From: Heliocidaris tuberculata
Taxonomy: Eukaryota; Echinodermata; Echinoidea; Camarodonta; Echinometridae
Assembly (NCBI GenBank): GCA_025618425.1
Contig: CM046833.1
Coordinates: forward strand, 5,290,356-5,354,355
Length of the DNA stretch: 64,000 nt
Direction: 5' to 3'
A program made the position numbers and the translations under genes. Positions 61,635 to 64,000 of this stretch are shown here, one piece after another (the first letter of the stretch is position 1; each line of letters begins with the position of its first letter). Under the pieces are notes generated by a model, which was not told the DNA's origin, made no database searches, and saw nothing but the letters and a program-made list of their open reading frames with translations.

Positions 61635-62389
61635 AAGGAAATGGATTGCTCAGAATGTTTGGATGGAGTTGGGCTCCTTCCTCTCCTGTATTCAGTGGTA
61701 TAGGAATTTAAAATGATCAGCAGTGTAAGTGTTTGTTCACCTACAGGGGGTAGACTTTTATATGAACTAGGCATCAAAGCATTTGCAAGTCTCAAGTGTC
61801 AAAGCTTCGCACGAAAATTTAGAATTTTCATAGTTTCATCTGTGGAACAGTATACAAATGGTAAATGATTAAGCTCCTACAAAGACGGTAAAAGCTCTAT
61901 TTAAAAAAAAAAAAAGGAAAGAATATACCATTTTCTTAGGTAGTCTTACCTTTACTTTAGCAAAAAGACTTTTACTTCAGCAAAGAGGAAAGGGAAAAGT
62001 AGTTCCTTTGAATGAAAAGAAAAATATTAAAAAATTATTTTCATCAAACATTTCACTTGTTTATTTGCTCCACAAAGCAAACAACTTAGTCATTCAGGCA
62101 TAATTATAATGTATATGTCTATCTTTGTGTGGGTGTATATAAGTAGATACACTCGCTTTTCATGCAATGTGGACTGATGCTGTTTTGGATCTTTGCTTAC
62201 TCTGCTCGTGGGTGAATATAGTTGTAGTAGGAAACAACACAGTCTAATGCCGTAATACATTCATATTTTTGGAAGTATCCTCTTTTGTGTTAGGTAGAAA
62301 ATGTGAATCCCACTGTTATTTCTTCCGATTCTCTAATAAATTTCCCCTCTTTCCTTTCTTTTCTCACATTTCCCGTTTTTGTTATACAG

Positions 62390-63921
62390 AATCTGACCAA
62401 AGAAGTGCTACGGATAAGCAACACGAGGACCAAGGCAAAGACGAGGAACAGGCCCCCAAACAGTCCCAGGACCAAACTCCACACAGCACACAAAAGCACG
62501 CAGATGAAAGAAAAAAGACGAAGCCAGTCTGTAAGGTATGTGGAGAAGAATGCAAACACAACATGGCTCTGAAGCAACACATGCTGTCCCACGACCCCAG
62601 CTCATACCAATGCCAGTACTGCGATTGGTTCTTCAAAAGGAAAGGGTGCCTGATATTCCATCTTCGCACGAAGCACAAGATCTCTGTTGGCAGGAAGTGG
62701 CTGAGGGGGACCATCGAGGAGCTCCTGGAAAGGGACAATGCTTCTGAAGATGATGGTGAAGAAGCCAGACTTGAGGAAGAACTGCGGACGCAGAAGCGGT
62801 TGCAACGGTTCACCAACGACCCCAAGGGCCAGAGACGGACTTGCAAGCTCTGCGGAAAGGAATGCGAGCATACCAGAGCAATGAACCAGCATATGCTGTC
62901 ACATGACCCCAACTCCTACCAGTGCCAGTATTGCAAGTGGTACTTCAAAAGGAAAGGTTGTCTTGTGTTCCACCTGCGGACAAAGCATCAGGTGTCTGTT
63001 GGCAAGAAGTGGTCCCGTTTCGACAAAGATGATCTCATGACACCAAACAAACTAGGTAAGGAGGAAGAAGAAGATGAAGGAAGTGACTATTCAGTTGAAG
63101 GTTTCAGTGTGGGGGAAGAAGATGAAAATATGGAACAAAGTGATGCATATGAAGAAGATGAGGAAGGGGAGTCTGATCGAGGACAGGTGCCAAGAAAGAG
63201 ACTTAGAAAGAAGATGGATACAAAGACATATAAGGACACAGCCTACAAAGAACTCATCTGCAAGATTTGTGGGCTTGAGTGTGAGAATGGTAGGGCACTT
63301 AAACAGCACCTGATCTCCCATGATCCCAACTCCCTCCAGTGCCGCTACTGCAAGTGGTACTTCCGCAGAAAGGGCTGTCTTGTCTTCCACCTGCGCACAA
63401 AACACCAGGTGAATGTTGGCAAGAAGTGGTCCAGAGGCCTCAAGAAGGAGCTGATGAAGAACGCTATCCGCGCCAAAGACCGGAAATCTCTCAAGCCAAA
63501 AGACCATTATGGCTTGCCAGGTGAAGTGAACAACCACTCAGAGGATTCCTCAATGGCCACTATCCTGTACAGCTGCAAGTTCTGCACCAAGAAGTTCACC
63601 AGGCCCGACTTCCTCCTGAAGCATGAGGCTATCGTACACGTGACCTTCATGAGGTTCAGATGCCGGGTCTGCCGGAAAGCCTTCTCATCCAAGTACGCCT
63701 TGCAGTCTCACTCCCACATCCATGCTGGAGAGAAAAGGTTTGAATGCTTCATCTGCAATGAGAAGTTCAACTCAAATGGCCTTCTAGTTAGGCATCTCAT
63801 GCACCACGATAAGCCGGATAACTCAGAGCTGGTCTTTGCTGCTATGCAGCAGGAGGTTTCAACAGAGAGGGCAGAAGTGATGGACGAGACGGTTGAAGCT
63901 GAACCTGCTGTTGATGCGTAG
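62390..63921 (+). CDS. Nine-finger C2H2 terminal exon B: alternative last exon of gene 2, or 3' exon of a third gene
   Basis: The acceptor is tttttgttatacag|AATCTGACC. The open frame enters in phase 1, the phase of the gene 2 PR-exon donor at 56414, giving E-S-D-Q. Joining exons 1-4 to it gives a 938-residue frame. It encodes nine C2H2 fingers. The first six are three copies of a two-finger module (CxxCGxEC...H then YQCQYCxWxFKRKGC...H), each followed by VGxKW. The last three resemble fingers 5, 10 and 11 of exon 5. Acidic spacers separate the modules. The end, FAAMQQEVS, parallels AMQEEV of exon 5. It lacks the PR-proximal finger of exon 5, and no PR-domain exon lies between 58.8 and 62.4 kb. 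There is no convincing start codon inside, so it is a spliced 3' exon. Confidence 0.85.
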
Positions 63922-64000
63922 ATTGCCAAAGCAAAGCAACTCAACTCAGCTTACTCTTGCCATCATCATTGCCAGCAATTTCTTCTTCAGTGCCCCGATA

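Noticed and set aside
62269..62389. Open reading upstream of exon 6 as a possible N-terminus
   Set aside because: It lacks an ATG start, is a pyrimidine-rich acceptor region, and has no similarity to the rest; the coding exon begins at 62390.

Overview
The window is nuclear DNA from an animal. Coding sequence is split by GT-AG introns, intergenic DNA is packed with LINE fragments, SINEs, MITEs, foldback elements and microsatellites, and there is a 500-N assembly gap (30771-31270). The repeat style (GGCCCGAATTCACAAAGG-ended MITEs, TTAA-flanked MITEs, frequent TACATGTA words, long G/C runs) suggests a marine invertebrate, most likely an echinoderm. This is an inference; a hemichordate, amphioxus or mollusc cannot be excluded.

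Layout. Positions 1-32.9 kb hold no host gene that I can support. They contain minisatellites, decayed LINEs (2.1-3.9, 10.0-12.5, 20.0-20.6, 24.3-24.7 kb), tRNA-like SINEs (9.0, 26.0 kb), two degenerate tandem triplications (21.4-22.9 and 24.7-26.7 kb) and many MITEs. Positions 32.9-37.4 kb hold the visible part of PR-domain zinc-finger gene 1: the C-terminal half of a PR/SET domain, then one large exon with 13 C2H2 fingers. Its upstream exons are not visible. Positions 37.4-47.4 kb are 3' flank and a dense nest of foldback elements and MITEs. Positions 47.4-58.8 kb hold PR-domain zinc-finger gene 2, whose five coding exons join in frame into 906 residues (Q/P-rich N-terminus, full PR domain, 11 fingers). 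At 62.39-63.92 kb lies a further nine-finger terminal exon with no PR exon of its own nearby.

How the genes relate. Genes 1 and 2 share exon order, intron positions and intron phases (phase 0 inside the PR domain, phase 1 after it), so they are tandem paralogues. The 62.39-kb exon begins in the phase that fits the PR-exon donor at 56414, and its fingers and C-terminus resemble those of exon 5. The simplest reading is that gene 2 can splice one PR domain to either of two zinc-finger arrays, through alternative last exons. A separate third gene remains possible. A relict of the PR-exon 3' end at 57080-57120 and a duplicated splice donor at exon 1 show further local duplication. The most distinctive mobile element is a 2.4-kb non-autonomous DNA transposon in intron 3 of gene 2. 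It has nine copies of a 14-bp motif, and its 4-bp target duplication is proven by an internal empty-site paralogue.
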